Source of the DNA: an uncultured Clostridia bacterium
GTDB lineage: Bacteria > Bacillota > Clostridia > UMGS1883
Assembly (NCBI GenBank): GCA_947589005.1
Contig: CANPZO010000016.1
Span: 1-54,553, forward strand
DNA: 54,553 nt
Direction: 5' to 3'
Notes under the pieces: model-generated
What the model saw: the letters and a program-made list of their open reading frames with translations, nothing else
Told to the model about the DNA's origin: nothing
Database searches by the model: none
Shown: positions 28,420-37,434 of the stretch, piece after piece
Numbering within the stretch: position 1 is the first letter of the stretch
Layout: every line of letters starts with the position of its first letter
Program-made: the position numbers and the translations under genes

Positions 28420-28685
28420 GAGGCCGTAAAAAACTCGCTTTGTAATTTAGAGGCACAGGATTCGGCCGAAAAAATCGTGCAGAACGTCGTCGTCGCAAAT
28501 ATCGCTTCGCTCGCGGCGGCTTGATGGCAAGCCGCCCTACGGAGCACTAATGTAGCAAAGTAGTGTAGGGCGGGCTGCCCTCAGCCCGCCGCGTAGCATG
28601 ACGGACAAAAAACTTTTCGTCCGTAGTTCAAGGGCATAAAAATGAGAAAATCCGCTCGTAAGGGCGAATTTTCTTCATAATTCAT
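28420..28685 (-). repeat. Modular inverted-repeat element, copy R1 (reversed)
   Basis: Lies between hisIE and the hisS promoter, in the opposite orientation to R3. It carries the GAGGCCGT-A(n) terminus (28420), the internal GCAGAACG block near 28480, a 54-base imperfect palindrome GGCAAGCCGCCCTAC..GTAGGGCGGGCTGCC (28526-28579), TTCAAGGGCA (28627-28636) and the hairpin AGAAAATCCGC/GCGAATTTTCT (28645-28674). The second outer terminus is not seen, so this copy is truncated or composite. With flanking sequence it fills the 448-base gap; no gene is present. Confidence 0.75.
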
Positions 28686-28746
28686 TATTTTTATTTATTG
28701 ATTATAAAACTCTCAAATTTGGCTTAAATTAAGCCGTTCAGCCCAA

Positions 28747-29376
28747 TCACCGTCTGTGCTTAAGCTCGGCGTAAACGTCCTCCATTGTCATTCCCCGCTC
28801 GGCTATCATCACTATAAGGTGGTAAAGCAGGTCCGAGGTCTCCATGGCTATCTCCGACGGCTCGTCGTTCTTGGCGGCGATGATGGTCTCGCTGCACTCC
28901 TCGCCCACCTTTTTGAGTATTTTGTCGATGCCCGTGTCCAGAAGATAATTGGTGTAGCTGCCCTCCTTGGGGTTTTCCATACGATCCTTCACCACGGCGT
29001 ACACCTCGTCGAGGATAGACGACGCGGCGGGAGCCTCGTATTCCGTAAGCTCCCCGTTTTCACCGGCCTTGCGGTAAAAGCAGGTGGGGTTTCCGGTATG
29101 GCAGGCCGGCCCGGCGGGGGTCACCTTGACAAGAATGGTGTCCATATCGCAGTCCACAAGTATCTCCTTTACCTCCTGAAAGCTGCCGCTGGTCTCGCCC
29201 TTGTTCCACAGGCATTGGCGGCTACGGCTGTAAAACCAGGTCCGCCCCGTCTCTATGGTCTTTTTCAGCGACTCACGGTTCATATAGGCCACCATCAGCA
29301 CCCGCCCGTCGGCGGCGTCCTGAATTACGGCGGGCACAAGGCCCTTTTCGTCAAATTTTATTTCGTCAACAAACAT
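28747..29376 (-). CDS. hisI: Bifunctional phosphoribosyl-AMP cyclohydrolase / phosphoribosyl-ATP pyrophosphatase
   Basis: A 209-residue HisIE fusion catalysing steps 2 and 3 of histidine synthesis. The N-terminal HisI part has D-C-D-x-D and G-P-A-C-H-T-G-x-x-x-C-F-Y-R, the Mg and Zn sites. The C-terminal HisE part (from about 115) has the G-E-E-C-S-E helix and a following H-L motif of the MazG-like fold. ATG at 29376 lies one base after the hisA stop (TGA-T-ATG); a TTG at 29400 inside hisA is rejected. Confidence 0.96.
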   Translation of the reverse strand: MFVDEIKFDEKGLVPAVIQDAADGRVLMVAYMNRESLKKTIETGRTWFYSRSRQCLWNKGETSGSFQEVKEILVDCDMDTILVKVTPAGPACHTGNPTCFYRKAGENGELTEYEAPAASSILDEVYAVVKDRMENPKEGSYTNYLLDTGIDKILKKVGEECSETIIAAKNDEPSEIAMETSDLLYHLIVMIAERGMTMEDVYAELKHRR

Positions 29377-29377
29377 A

Positions 29378-30094
29378 TCAGTTACCCCACTTATGTACAA
29401 TTTCTTCCAGCTTCAAAGCCCCCGAATACAGGGCCTTCCCCACGATAACGCCCTCTACTCCCGTATGGCTCAGCGCCTCCAAATCGGCCTCCCGGCCCAC
29501 GCCGCCGCTGGCGATAACGCGCATACCGGTCCGGCGCGCCATCTCCTCCATGGCGGCCACATTTGGCCCCGCGAGAGTGCCGTCGGTGGCTATGTCGGTA
29601 TATATCACCGTATCCACGCCCAGGGACTTCATCTCGAGGGCGACCTCCACGGCCGTTTTTTGACTGACCTCGGTCCAGCCGTCGGTTGCGGCGAAGCCGT
29701 CTTTGGCGTCGATGCCCACGGCTATACGGCCGGGGAATTTTTCAACGGCGGCCTTTACGGTGGCCGGGTCCTTGACCGCGGCTGTGCCGATTATTATGCG
29801 GCTTACCCCCAAGGCGGCCACGGCCTCCACGTCCGCGAGGGTGCGTATGCCGCCGCCCTGCTGAACGGGCACGCCGACCCTCCGGCAGATGTCGGCAACG
29901 GCCCGGCGGTTTTCACTTCCGCCGGTTTTGGCCCCGTCCAAATCCACAACGTGTATGAAGTCCGCTCCCAGTTTTTCCCATTTCGCGGCCATGTCTGCCG
30001 GTGACGAGCCGTAAACCGTTTCTTTTCCGTAATCTCCGTTCAGCAGGCGGACGCAGTTGCCGCCGCGTATGTCGATAGCGGGATATATTCTCAT
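29378..30094 (-). CDS. hisA: ProFAR isomerase HisA
   Basis: A 238-residue TIM barrel performing the fourth step of histidine synthesis. The catalytic Asp8 is in A-I-D-I-R-G-G and the second Asp in the I-Y-T-D-I-A-x-D-G-T stretch; both phosphate-binding G-G motifs are present. Coupled to hisIE. hisF and hisH are not adjacent. An AGGAGG-type site precedes the ATG. Confidence 0.97.
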   Translation of the reverse strand: MRIYPAIDIRGGNCVRLLNGDYGKETVYGSSPADMAAKWEKLGADFIHVVDLDGAKTGGSENRRAVADICRRVGVPVQQGGGIRTLADVEAVAALGVSRIIIGTAAVKDPATVKAAVEKFPGRIAVGIDAKDGFAATDGWTEVSQKTAVEVALEMKSLGVDTVIYTDIATDGTLAGPNVAAMEEMARRTGMRVIASGGVGREADLEALSHTGVEGVIVGKALYSGALKLEEIVHKWGN

Positions 30095-30124
30095 GTAATT
30101 TCCTCCTGCATCAAGTTGTTAAAA

Positions 30125-30382
30125 GGGGCCGTAAAAAAATGGCTCGGATCGTTCAAGGGCAAACCAGAGATGAGTATCGTCTAATCGTTCGGTGAAATAA
30201 ATATCTAATTATGTAGAAGATTCGCTCGTCGGAGCGAATCTTCTTATTTTATTCCCTTGAACTATGAACGAAAATCACCCTCGGCGTACCTGTGTACGCC
30301 GTCGGGAGGGCTTGCTCGGCGGCAGGGGCCGCCTGCGCGAGCTGATTTTCGTTCATTCCGCGCGATTTTTTCGGCCGGCCCC
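30125..30382 (+). repeat. Modular inverted-repeat element, copy R2
   Basis: 258 bases with GGGGCCGT at 30125 and the matching CGGCCCC end at 30382. Inside: TTCAAGGGCA (30152), a 13-bp stem AGAAGATTCGCTC/GAGCGAATCTTCT (30215-30244), and the perfect 12-bp inverted repeat GAACGAAAATCA (30266-30277) / TGATTTTCGTTC (30343-30354) around a GC-rich core. Almost identical to R3 in the last part. It lies downstream of the HPr-like gene and upstream of hisA; with flanks it accounts for the 360-base gap. Confidence 0.85.
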
Positions 30383-30453
30383 TGTGCCTCCAAGTTACAG
30401 AGCGAGTTCTTCTACATCTACTTTTAACATCTCCATTGTTAAGCCCCTGTTGT

Positions 30454-30702
30454 TCAGCCCCTGAACATAAAATCGCTGATGGCCGCCTCAAATCTGGCCG
30501 TCACATCGTCCGGCAGGTCGTCCGCAAAAACTCTCAGGGTTATGGGTCTTGACAGGTCTAAGGAAAAAATGCCCATGATGCTTTTGGCATCCACCACATA
30601 CCTGCCGCTCACAAGGTCCACATCGAATTCGAAATCGTTGATGGCGTTTACGAAGTTCTTAACGTCGATGATGGTCTTCAAAAAAATCTCGTAGCTTTTC
30701 AT
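30454..30702 (-). CDS. HPr-like protein lacking the phosphorylatable histidine
   Basis: 82 residues aligning with HPr of the phosphotransferase system. The regulatory-serine region K-S-I-M-G is intact with Ser41 equivalent to Ser46, but the G-I-H-A-R-P-A active-site loop is replaced by I-I-D-V-K-N-F, so His15 is absent. Such proteins cannot pass phosphate to sugars. By analogy with Bacillus Crh, which also lacks His15, a regulatory role through serine phosphorylation is possible. GGAGGT precedes the ATG. Monocistronic as far as visible. Confidence 0.75.
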   Translation of the reverse strand: MKSYEIFLKTIIDVKNFVNAINDFEFDVDLVSGRYVVDAKSIMGIFSLDLSRPITLRVFADDLPDDVTARFEAAISDFMFRG

Positions 30703-31027
30703 ACATTACCTCCATTGCCGCTTCCGTCGCTGTCTGCAAACTCAATACTGTCAAATGTGCCCTTAAAATTTCTCCTTATCGCGTCAAGGTACTCGCGCCG
30801 AAACGCGCTTTGTTAATCCCTCTCCTGCGGTGGGACACAGACCTTCGGCCTTGCTTTTGCGGGCAAGGAAATTCTCCGGTCAATTTTCGGTCTTTCCGTG
30901 TCCGCCTTCAAATCAACCTATGTAGCGCCATCATTTAGATTATACTACAAATTTTGAAAAAAGCAACTCTTGTAATGTAAATGTAATAAAATTGGTGTAA
31001 AATATTTGTGAACAAAGGAGGCTGACT
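30703..31027. other. Divergent gap with a nested stem structure
   Basis: 325 bases between the leftward HPr-like gene and the rightward Cof-type HAD. Bases 30833-30903 can fold into nested stems: GGACAC (30833-30838) with GTGTCC (30898-30903), GACC (30840-30843) with GGTC (30889-30892), and inner CCTTGC (30849-30854) with GCAAGG (30863-30868). If transcribed leftward it would be part of the HPr-like leader. No known RNA family was recognised and no coding frame is evident. Confidence 0.45.
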
Positions 31028-31843
31028 ATGGATTTTAAAGGCTTTTTAATGGTAATTGATATGGACGGCACGTTTCTGGACAGTAAACGGAACATCTCGC
31101 CGGAGAACCGCTCCGCCCTTGAGGAGTGGCGCGGTCTCGGCGGCCAAGTCTGCATCGCCAGCGGACGCAGCGCCGCCGGACTGGTGCGGATACAGCGCGA
31201 GCTGGGACTTACCCTGCCTCTTATCTGCGGCAACGGCAGCGGCATTTTTGACTGCGAAAGGGGCGGTCTGATATATAACGTAACCCTGCCCGAGGGCGGC
31301 CGCGAGCTGGCCGAGGCCGCGGACAGGCTGCTGCCGGAGACGGGCATAACAATATACAAGGACGCGAAGGTGTACTTCTGCAAGGAAAATTCCGCCACCG
31401 TCCGCAACATGACCAACGAGCAGCTGCCCCACCTGACCGCCGACTGGCGGACTTTGCCATATCCGTGGGAAAAGATACTTTTCTCGCAGGAGCCGGAATA
31501 CACCGGGGCCGTTCAGTCGCTGATGGAAAGGACAGCCGACTGCGGAGTGTTCAGGCTGTTAAAGTCCGCGCCGGTGTATTACGAGGTACTTAACCCCCTT
31601 GCCAGCAAGGGTCAGGCCCTGCGGGAATACTGCGCACGGCTGGGCTTCGAGTTGTCAAAGGTCGTGGCCGTGGGCGACAATGAAAACGACGTTTCCATGC
31701 TGGAGATTGCGGGCTACCCCTTCACCGTGGCCAACTGCACCCCGCCCGCGCGGGCCGCCGCCCGCTGGGTGGTCAGCGACAACGACCATAGCTGCGCCGC
31801 CGACGTGGTGCGGATAATGAAAGAGGAAATAAAAATAATTTAA
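31028..31843 (+). CDS. Cof-type HAD phosphatase
   Basis: 271 residues of the HAD IIB (Cof) group. Motif I D-M-D-G-T-F-L-D near residues 11-18, motif II S-G-R near 43, and motif IV G-D-N-E-N-D-V-x-M near 216. The middle cap domain is alpha/beta. These enzymes dephosphorylate sugar phosphates, FMN or similar; substrate not predictable. AAAGGAGG precedes the ATG. Alone on its strand here, ending at the hairpin 31853-31892. Confidence 0.88.
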   Translation: MDFKGFLMVIDMDGTFLDSKRNISPENRSALEEWRGLGGQVCIASGRSAAGLVRIQRELGLTLPLICGNGSGIFDCERGGLIYNVTLPEGGRELAEAADRLLPETGITIYKDAKVYFCKENSATVRNMTNEQLPHLTADWRTLPYPWEKILFSQEPEYTGAVQSLMERTADCGVFRLLKSAPVYYEVLNPLASKGQALREYCARLGFELSKVVAVGDNENDVSMLEIAGYPFTVANCTPPARAAARWVVSDNDHSCAADVVRIMKEEIKII

Positions 31844-31852
31844 TAACGGCAC

Positions 31853-31892
31853 GGCCCCCGAATGTCAGAACAAAACCTGACGTTCGGGGGCC
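31853..31892. terminator. Strong hairpin between convergent genes
   Basis: GGCCCCCGAA with GTCAG pairs with CTGAC and TTCGGGGGCC, 15 base pairs with single-base bulges and an 8-base loop. No T run follows at once on either strand (a T6 comes about 14 bases later on plus), so termination is likely but not canonical. Lies between the HAD and hicB ends. Confidence 0.6.
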
Positions 31893-31910
31893 GCCTTACA
31901 CTGCGATTTT

Positions 31911-32306
31911 TTAGTTAACCATAAGCTTTTCCTGAAGAGCCTCCTGAAGCACCTCGGAAAAATTTATGTGAGCCGCCTCCGCACGGGTGTTGAGCCATGC
32001 AGGTATAGTGCAGTTTTTTCGCACCGCCTTGTTGCCGTATTTTTCGGCGTAGCTGTCCATATCAAGAACTATCAGGTTGACAAAACCGCCGTCATATTCG
32101 TCAGCCGCGACCTTAGGGCTGGCCTTTGGTATGTCCTCGCCGTTTTCGAGAGCCGCCAGCACCCAGCCGGAAGCGGCGTCAACCGCCATAGCGAGAGCGT
32201 CGGCAAAATCCGCGCCCTCGGTTACGCAGCCCTTTAAGTCGGGAACAACAACCGTGTATGAGCCGTCCTCATCGGGATAAAAGCAAGCGGGATATACAAG
32301 TTTCAT
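31911..32306 (-). CDS. hicB: HicB-family antitoxin (pair 2)
   Basis: 131 residues. N-terminal HicB fold (Y-P-A-C-F-Y-P-D-E-D-G-S-Y-T-V-V-V-P-D-L-x-G-C) and a C-terminal N-C-T-I-P-A-W-L-N ribbon-helix-helix-like segment, the same architecture as pair 1 but clearly diverged. ATG at 32306 has GGAGGT six bases upstream; the ATG at 32312 touches that site. Encoded 42 bases after hicA. Confidence 0.9.
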   Translation of the reverse strand: MKLVYPACFYPDEDGSYTVVVPDLKGCVTEGADFADALAMAVDAASGWVLAALENGEDIPKASPKVAADEYDGGFVNLIVLDMDSYAEKYGNKAVRKNCTIPAWLNTRAEAAHINFSEVLQEALQEKLMVN

Positions 32307-32348
32307 AATCATACCTCCACTACAATATATGCGCGTTATGGTCGGGAC

Positions 32349-32531
32349 TTATTCAATTCCGGCCTGTTTGAGAATTGATTTGGCGGTTTTGAGCTTGAAG
32401 TCCGTGTTGTGACGAGGGACAGTGACCTTGCCGGGCTTGGTGGGATGCTCATACTGATAATGAGAGCCCTTTGCCCTGACCTGACGCCAGCCGTCCTGTC
32501 TGAGCAGAGCGTCAATTTCGCGGAACTTCAT
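32349..32531 (-). CDS. hicA: HicA-family mRNA interferase toxin (pair 2)
   Basis: 60 residues. K-G-S-H places the catalytic histidine at residue 24, exactly as in pair 1; V-P-R-H-N follows in the second half. AGGAGGG precedes the ATG. The promoter at 32555-32583 has a palindrome between its boxes. Two complete HicAB modules 15 kb apart on opposite strands are probably independent acquisitions, since the proteins are diverged. Confidence 0.9.
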   Translation of the reverse strand: MKFREIDALLRQDGWRQVRAKGSHYQYEHPTKPGKVTVPRHNTDFKLKTAKSILKQAGIE

Positions 32532-32554
32532 GGCTATACCCTCCTGTCATATAT

Positions 32555-32583
32555 ATTGTAACACGCATTATGCGCATTGTCAA
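32555..32583 (-). promoter_or_regulatory. hicAB promoter with spacer operator (pair 2)
   Basis: Minus strand: TTGACA (32583-32578), 17-base spacer, TACAAT (32560-32555). The palindrome CGCATTATGCG at 32564-32574 lies wholly within the spacer, the same layout as pair 1 but a different sequence. Confidence 0.8.
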
Positions 32584-32643
32584 GAATTTTTTATATAATA
32601 TGATATGGCCGCACAAATCCATCGTCGAGGAAAACAGGCATTA

Positions 32644-34002
32644 TCAGTTTTTTAAACTGTGTATCGGCGCGGGTATCCGTCCGCCGCGGGCGATAAAGTC
32701 CGCGCAGCTTGCGCCGTTCACGGGCATTACGGGGGCGGTGCCGAGCAGACCGCCAAACTCCACACTCTCCCCCACCGTTTTCCCCACGGCGGGAATGACG
32801 CGGACGGCGGTGGTCTTGGTGTTGACCACGCCGATGGCCATCTCGTCGGCGATTATGCCGCTTATTGTCTCGGCGGAGGTGTCGCCGGGGACGGCTATCA
32901 TGTCCAGACCCACGCTGCACACGCAGGTCATGGCCTCTAATTTTTCAAGGGTGAGACAGCCGTTTTCGGCGGCGGCTATCATGCCGGCGTCCTCGCTGAC
33001 GGGGATAAAGGCCCCGCTGAGGCCGCCCACATAGCTGCTGGCCATTACTCCGCCCTTTTTGACGGCGTCGTTCAGCAGGGCGAGGGCCGCCGTGGTGCCG
33101 TGGGCGCCGCACTGCTCAAGCCCCATTTCCTCAAGGATATGGGCAACGCTGTCCCCTCGGGCGGGGGTGGGCGCAAGGGAAAGGTCCACAATGCCGAAGG
33201 GCACGCCCAGCCGCCGGCTGGCCTCCTCCGCCACCATCTGACCCACGCGGGTTATCTTAAAGGCGGTCTTTTTAACGGTCTCGGCCACAACGCCGAAGGA
33301 TTGGCCCCTGACCCTTTCGAGGGCGCACTTTACCACGCCGGGGCCGCTGACGCCCACGTTGATGGCGCACTCGGGCTCGCCCGCTCCGTGGAAGGCCCCG
33401 GCCATAAAGGGATTGTCCTCCACCGCATTGGCAAAGACCACCAGCTTGGCGCAGCCGAAGCCGCCCCTGTCGGCGGTGGCGGCGGCGGTTTCCTTTATCA
33501 CCCGCCCCATCTGGGCCACTGCGTCCATATTGATGCCGGCCTTTGTGGTGGCCACGTTTACGCTGGAGCATAAAAAGTCGGTAGTCGCCAGCGCCTCGGG
33601 TATAGAGGCGACGAACTCCCTGTCCGCGTTGGAATAGCCCTTGGCCTCAAGAGCACTGTAGCCGCCGAGGAAGTTGACCCCGGTGGTCTTTGCGGCGCGG
33701 TCAAGGGCCCTCGCGAACTCTATGCTGTGGCCGCAGGGCGCGCTGATAAGAGATATGGGCGTAACCGAAATGCGCTTGTTCACAATCGGTATGCCGAATT
33801 CCGCCTCTATCTGTTCGCCGGTGGAGACCAAATTTTCGGCCAGACGGGTTATTTTGTCATAGACCTTGTCCGTGGCCCGGCGCCAGTCGTCGCTGACGCA
33901 GTCAAAGAGGGAGATGCCCATGGTTATGGTGCGGACGTCAAGGTGCTCGTCCTTTATCATATTCAGGGTTTCGATAATTTCAACAGGATTTACGTTAAGC
34001 AT
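32644..34002 (-). CDS. UPF0210/PFL-family protein (DUF711)
   Basis: 452 residues of the PFL-like UPF0210 family, structurally related to pyruvate formate-lyase-type barrels but without a demonstrated reaction. Glycine-rich segments such as G-V-S-G-P-G-V-V and [11 protein letters not shown] are conserved. It is almost always encoded after a UPF0237 ACT protein, as here, 18 bases downstream. GAGAGGAG precedes the ATG. Confidence 0.92.
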   Translation of the reverse strand: MLNVNPVEIIETLNMIKDEHLDVRTITMGISLFDCVSDDWRRATDKVYDKITRLAENLVSTGEQIEAEFGIPIVNKRISVTPISLISAPCGHSIEFARALDRAAKTTGVNFLGGYSALEAKGYSNADREFVASIPEALATTDFLCSSVNVATTKAGINMDAVAQMGRVIKETAAATADRGGFGCAKLVVFANAVEDNPFMAGAFHGAGEPECAINVGVSGPGVVKCALERVRGQSFGVVAETVKKTAFKITRVGQMVAEEASRRLGVPFGIVDLSLAPTPARGDSVAHILEEMGLEQCGAHGTTAALALLNDAVKKGGVMASSYVGGLSGAFIPVSEDAGMIAAAENGCLTLEKLEAMTCVCSVGLDMIAVPGDTSAETISGIIADEMAIGVVNTKTTAVRVIPAVGKTVGESVEFGGLLGTAPVMPVNGASCADFIARGGRIPAPIHSLKN

Positions 34003-34020
34003 CAGGGCGCGCTCCTCTCG

Positions 34021-34290
34021 TCAAATGCGGTGCATGGAATTGAACAGGTCCTCCCGCTGGATGGAGATGGACACGCCCAGCTCCCTGCCCACATTTTCCA
34101 GTCCGGACTGAAGCTGAGCCAGGTCCAGCCTGCTTTCGGTGGTGTCCACCAGCGTTATCATTGTAAAGATATCCTGCATTATGGTCTGGCTTATGTCAAG
34201 AATGTTGATGTTGTTTTCATAGAGAAAGCCGCTGACCCGGGCGATTATGCCGGTTTTATCCTTGCCGACTACTGTAACTACCGCTTTCAT
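34021..34290 (-). CDS. ACT-domain protein (UPF0237)
   Basis: 89 residues comprising a single ACT domain, a ligand-binding regulatory fold. It begins M-K-A-V-V-T-V-V-G-x-D-x-x-G-I-I-A, the standard entry strand and turn that binds amino acids. It forms the conserved pair with UPF0210, whose activity it presumably senses or regulates. GGAGG precedes the ATG. Confidence 0.93.
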   Translation of the reverse strand: MKAVVTVVGKDKTGIIARVSGFLYENNINILDISQTIMQDIFTMITLVDTTESRLDLAQLQSGLENVGRELGVSISIQREDLFNSMHRI

Positions 34291-34391
34291 AGATGTTCCT
34301 CCATTATGTTTTTTCTTATCGTATCACAGGCCGCGAAAAATTGCAACCGTTATTTTAGCCAAAAATCCATGTCCTGACCGCAGCGGGGCTT

Positions 34392-35258
34392 TTACTCTTC
34401 TCCGTTTTTCCTGGCGTTTGCGGGCTTTTCGGCAATTTCGTAAAGCTTTTCCACCCGAGCGAGGGCCTCGGTCACCTCGTCGCGCTTTATGACCGTCACG
34501 CCGGTAAAGGAGCAGCGCAGGGCCTTATTGAACATATCCTCGGCGTCCTCATAGTTCCCCTGCTTTTCCAGCACAAGGCCGTAACGGTAGTAGGGCGTCG
34601 GACTGGGCTGGGGCTGGGCAAGGAGGGCCTTGTAAACCTCCGCCGCCCGGTCGAGCTCGCCCTTTTCCAGATAAAAAGTGCCCATATTGTCAGCGATGGA
34701 ACGGTCGTCGGAGTTGTATTCGTAAGCCTCTTTCAGGAAGTTTTCCGCCTCCTGGGACAGTTGGGGCTCGGCCTTGGCCTTTTCCAGATAGAACAGGCCG
34801 AGGGTGCCGTAGGTGTCCGAGGCGGGCCGGGACTCATGGGCCTTTTTCATGGTGTCAAAGGCCTCGTCAAGACGGCCGTCCTTCCAAAGGAGAATGGCCT
34901 TGTTGTGCATGGCGCGGCAAAGGTCCGCCGGAGTGCCCTTGCCCTCCGCTATATACTTATCCAATACTTCATGCGCTTTTTCATTCATATTTTCCCGAAT
35001 TAGGCAATAGCTGTAATAGACCACCATGGTTCCCTTGAGCTTTCCGGTATTATAGGCTTTTTCCATGAGCTCGAGGCCCTTTTTCCGGTCGCCCTTATTA
35101 TAGATGCCGTTGCCCCTTATCATAAGGATATCGGCCCATTTCAGCACGCAGAAGCCGCCTATGATGAGTATGACGGCCACAAAGCCGGCCCAGGCCCCCA
35201 CATAGTGGTTAAGGGCCACGACTACCGCCACAACCGCAATTATGAGTAAAAGATTCAT
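34392..35258 (-). CDS. Membrane-anchored tetratricopeptide-repeat protein
   Basis: 288 residues: two short N-terminal hydrophobic helices (2-18 and 24-44) followed by five to six TPR-like helix pairs, with typical Y-N-K-G, G-x-L-D-E-A-F and G-N-Y-E-D-A-E spacing. TPR proteins act as protein-binding scaffolds; the partner is unknown. It is encoded 21 bases after asnS, probably in the same transcript, which does not by itself explain its role. Confidence 0.82.
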   Translation of the reverse strand: MNLLLIIAVVAVVVALNHYVGAWAGFVAVILIIGGFCVLKWADILMIRGNGIYNKGDRKKGLELMEKAYNTGKLKGTMVVYYSYCLIRENMNEKAHEVLDKYIAEGKGTPADLCRAMHNKAILLWKDGRLDEAFDTMKKAHESRPASDTYGTLGLFYLEKAKAEPQLSQEAENFLKEAYEYNSDDRSIADNMGTFYLEKGELDRAAEVYKALLAQPQPSPTPYYRYGLVLEKQGNYEDAEDMFNKALRCSFTGVTVIKRDEVTEALARVEKLYEIAEKPANARKNGEE

Positions 35259-35279
35259 GCTTAAGACTCCCTTCGCTAT

Positions 35280-36674
35280 TTAAAACTCGGCGTTTCCGGC
35301 GGTGCGCGGAAAGCTCTGCACGTCGCGGATATTTGCCACGCCGGTTATATACATCAGGGCCCTTTCAAAGCCCAGTCCAAAGCCCGCGTGCCGGGCGCTT
35401 CCGTAACGGCGCAGGTCCAGATACCACCAGTAGTCCTCCTCCTTAAGGCCCAACTCCTTCATTCGGGCGGTCAGGAGGTCAAGCCGCTCCTCGCGCTGGC
35501 TGCCGCCGATTATCTCGCCCACGCCGGGGACAAGGCAGTCCATGGCGGCCACGGTCCTGCCGTCGTCGTTCAGGCGCATATAAAAGGCTTTGATGTCCTT
35601 GGGGTAGTCGGTGACGAACACGGGCCGCCCAAAGACCTTTTCCGTGAGGTAACGCTCATGCTCGGTCTGGAGGTCTGCGCCCCAGTCAACCGGATACTCG
35701 AATTTTTCGCCGCTGTTTTTCAGCAGCTCCACCGCCTCGGTATAGGTCACCCGGGCAAAGTCGGAGCTAATAACTGAATTGAGACGTTCCAAAAGCCCCT
35801 TGTCCACGAATTTATTGAAAAATTTCATTTCCTCGGGAGCGTTCTCCAGCACGTATTTTATGATATATTTAAGCATGGACTCCGCCAGCTCCATGTCGTC
35901 CTCAAGGTCGGCGAAGGCTATCTCCGGCTCCACCATCCAAAACTCCGCCCCATGGCGGGGAGTGTTGCTGTTTTCGGCCCGGAAGGTGGGGCCGAAGGTG
36001 TAAACCGAGCCAAGGGCCATGGCGTGGGTCTCGCCGCTGAGCTGGCCGCTGACGGTGAGGTTGGCGGCCTTGCCGAAGAAATCCTTCGACCAGTCCACCG
36101 TACCCTCGGGGGTTTTGGGCGGATTTTCCATGTCGAGGGTGGTTATGCGGAACATCTCCCCCGCACCCTCGCAGTCGCTGGCGGTGATGATGGGGGTGTG
36201 CACATAGACGAAGCCCCTCTCGTTAAAAAATTTGTGTATGGCAAAGGCCAGCACGCCGCGCACCCGAAAAACCGCCGAAAACAGGTTTGTCCTTGGCCGC
36301 AGGTGAGCTATGGTGCGGAGGTACTCGTTGCTGTGGCGCTTCTTTTGAAGGGGATAATCCGGCGTGGACGCGCCCTCCACCTCGGCCCCGTCCGCCACCA
36401 GCTCAAAGGGCTGCTTGCCCTCGGGGGTGAGGCGTATCTCCCCCTCGAACCACAGGGCCGCGCCCACGTTTTGTGAAATTATTTCGTCATAGTTATTCAG
36501 GCGGCTCTGCTCGGCCACCACCTGGAGTCCCTCGAAAAAGCTGCCGTCGTTCAGCATCACAAAGCCGAACGCGCCGGAGGCGCGAATACTGCGCACCCAG
36601 CCCGCCACCCGTACCCGCTGTCCGCCGGCAAGGCTTTGCGACCGGTAAAGCTCCTTTATAGTCGTGCGTTTCAT
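35280..36674 (-). CDS. asnS: Asparaginyl-tRNA synthetase
   Basis: 464 residues. N-terminal OB fold with A-G-W-V-R-S-I-R, motif 2 F-R-A-E-N-S-N-T, which specifies AsnRS over AspRS, and C-terminal motif 3 G-x-G-F-E-R near 440. Direct charging of tRNA-Asn implies that the indirect Asp-to-Asn route is not strictly needed. AAGGAGA precedes the ATG. Its leader is a 95-base structured stretch, with a promoter at 36767-36795. Confidence 0.97.
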   Translation of the reverse strand: MKRTTIKELYRSQSLAGGQRVRVAGWVRSIRASGAFGFVMLNDGSFFEGLQVVAEQSRLNNYDEIISQNVGAALWFEGEIRLTPEGKQPFELVADGAEVEGASTPDYPLQKKRHSNEYLRTIAHLRPRTNLFSAVFRVRGVLAFAIHKFFNERGFVYVHTPIITASDCEGAGEMFRITTLDMENPPKTPEGTVDWSKDFFGKAANLTVSGQLSGETHAMALGSVYTFGPTFRAENSNTPRHGAEFWMVEPEIAFADLEDDMELAESMLKYIIKYVLENAPEEMKFFNKFVDKGLLERLNSVISSDFARVTYTEAVELLKNSGEKFEYPVDWGADLQTEHERYLTEKVFGRPVFVTDYPKDIKAFYMRLNDDGRTVAAMDCLVPGVGEIIGGSQREERLDLLTARMKELGLKEEDYWWYLDLRRYGSARHAGFGLGFERALMYITGVANIRDVQSFPRTAGNAEF

Positions 36675-36705
36675 ATGCTGTTCTCCTTAAATATCATATC
36701 TCTAT

Positions 36706-36752
36706 GTCGGCAACCGCCGGAATTATCCCCACGGCCAACCTCCGGCCCCGAC
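36706..36752 (-). promoter_or_regulatory. Stem-loop in the asnS leader
   Basis: GTCGG (36706-36710) pairs with CCGAC (36748-36752), with inner CCGGAA/TTCCGG-type pairing, giving a 47-base stem-loop between the promoter and the asnS start. It lacks the T-box consensus and is not followed by a T run, so its function is open. Confidence 0.45.
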
Positions 36753-36766
36753 TCTTACCGTATCTA

Positions 36767-36795
36767 ATTATCTCACAAAAAATTAAATTTGTCCA
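36767..36795 (-). promoter_or_regulatory. Promoter of asnS
   Basis: Minus strand TGGACA (36795-36790), 17-base spacer, GATAAT (36772-36767). It faces away from the rightward promoter at 36826-36854. Confidence 0.65.
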
Positions 36796-36825
36796 TACTT
36801 TATTGTGAAATTTTTCCTAAACTTC

Positions 36826-36854
36826 TTGACTTTATAAAAATTTTGATATAAAAT
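36826..36854 (+). promoter_or_regulatory. Promoter of the small membrane-protein gene
   Basis: TTGACT (36826-36831), 17-base spacer, TAAAAT (36849-36854), 38 bases before the ATG. Confidence 0.7.
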
Positions 36855-36891
36855 ATATATCGGTGTACAATATGACTTAGGAGGAAACGCA

Positions 36892-37431
36892 ATGAAAAAG
36901 AAAAACAGGGCCGCCAAAAGCGCGGCCTCGGACAATATAAAAGCCACCCGCCGTCAGGAGCGGGAACGTCTTTCGGACGCGGCGGTGCTGGTCACCTCGC
37001 TGGCGGTGCTCTATGCCATATTGCTGCTGTTTTTGCAAAACATGGGTATGAGCGGGCCCACGGCCATGGGCGCGCTGACCTTTGAGAAAATACTTTTCTG
37101 GGGCAGCATAGCCGGCGCCATCTTCTTCGCGGTCTGGGCGGCGTATAAGGAACGCAAGGGTCTCATGCTTTACACGGGTATCTTCCTTTTTGTGCTCTGG
37201 ACGATAACTATCATACTTTACGGCGGCAATGTCACCCCCAAATTCGCCCTCGTTTACGCCAGCATCCTTATCGCCGTGGTGCTCTTCCACATAGGGATAA
37301 GGCTGCGCGCCGCCGAAAAAAATATGACGGTATTTATTATTGTCTGCGCGGCGGCACTGGTGCTGCTCTCCCTTGTGGCGGTGGGCCTGCGTCTGGGGTA
37401 TGTATACCGGCTTATTCAACTCATAAGTTAA
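36892..37431 (+). CDS. Small polytopic membrane protein, unknown
   Basis: 179 residues. The first 28 are strongly basic (M-K-K-K-N-R-A-A-K and R-R-Q-E-R-E-R), followed by about five membrane helices. I do not recognise the family. It has its own promoter and AGGAGG site and is single-cistron; repeat element R3 begins four bases after the stop. The positive N terminus should face the cytoplasm. No catalytic motif is seen. Confidence 0.8.
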   Translation: MKKKNRAAKSAASDNIKATRRQERERLSDAAVLVTSLAVLYAILLLFLQNMGMSGPTAMGALTFEKILFWGSIAGAIFFAVWAAYKERKGLMLYTGIFLFVLWTITIILYGGNVTPKFALVYASILIAVVLFHIGIRLRAAEKNMTVFIIVCAAALVLLSLVAVGLRLGYVYRLIQLIS

Positions 37432-37434
37432 GAA

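Noticed and set aside
30249-30491. Small open frames inside repeat R2
   Set aside because: They lie within the inverted-repeat element, differ between copies and have no initiation signals.
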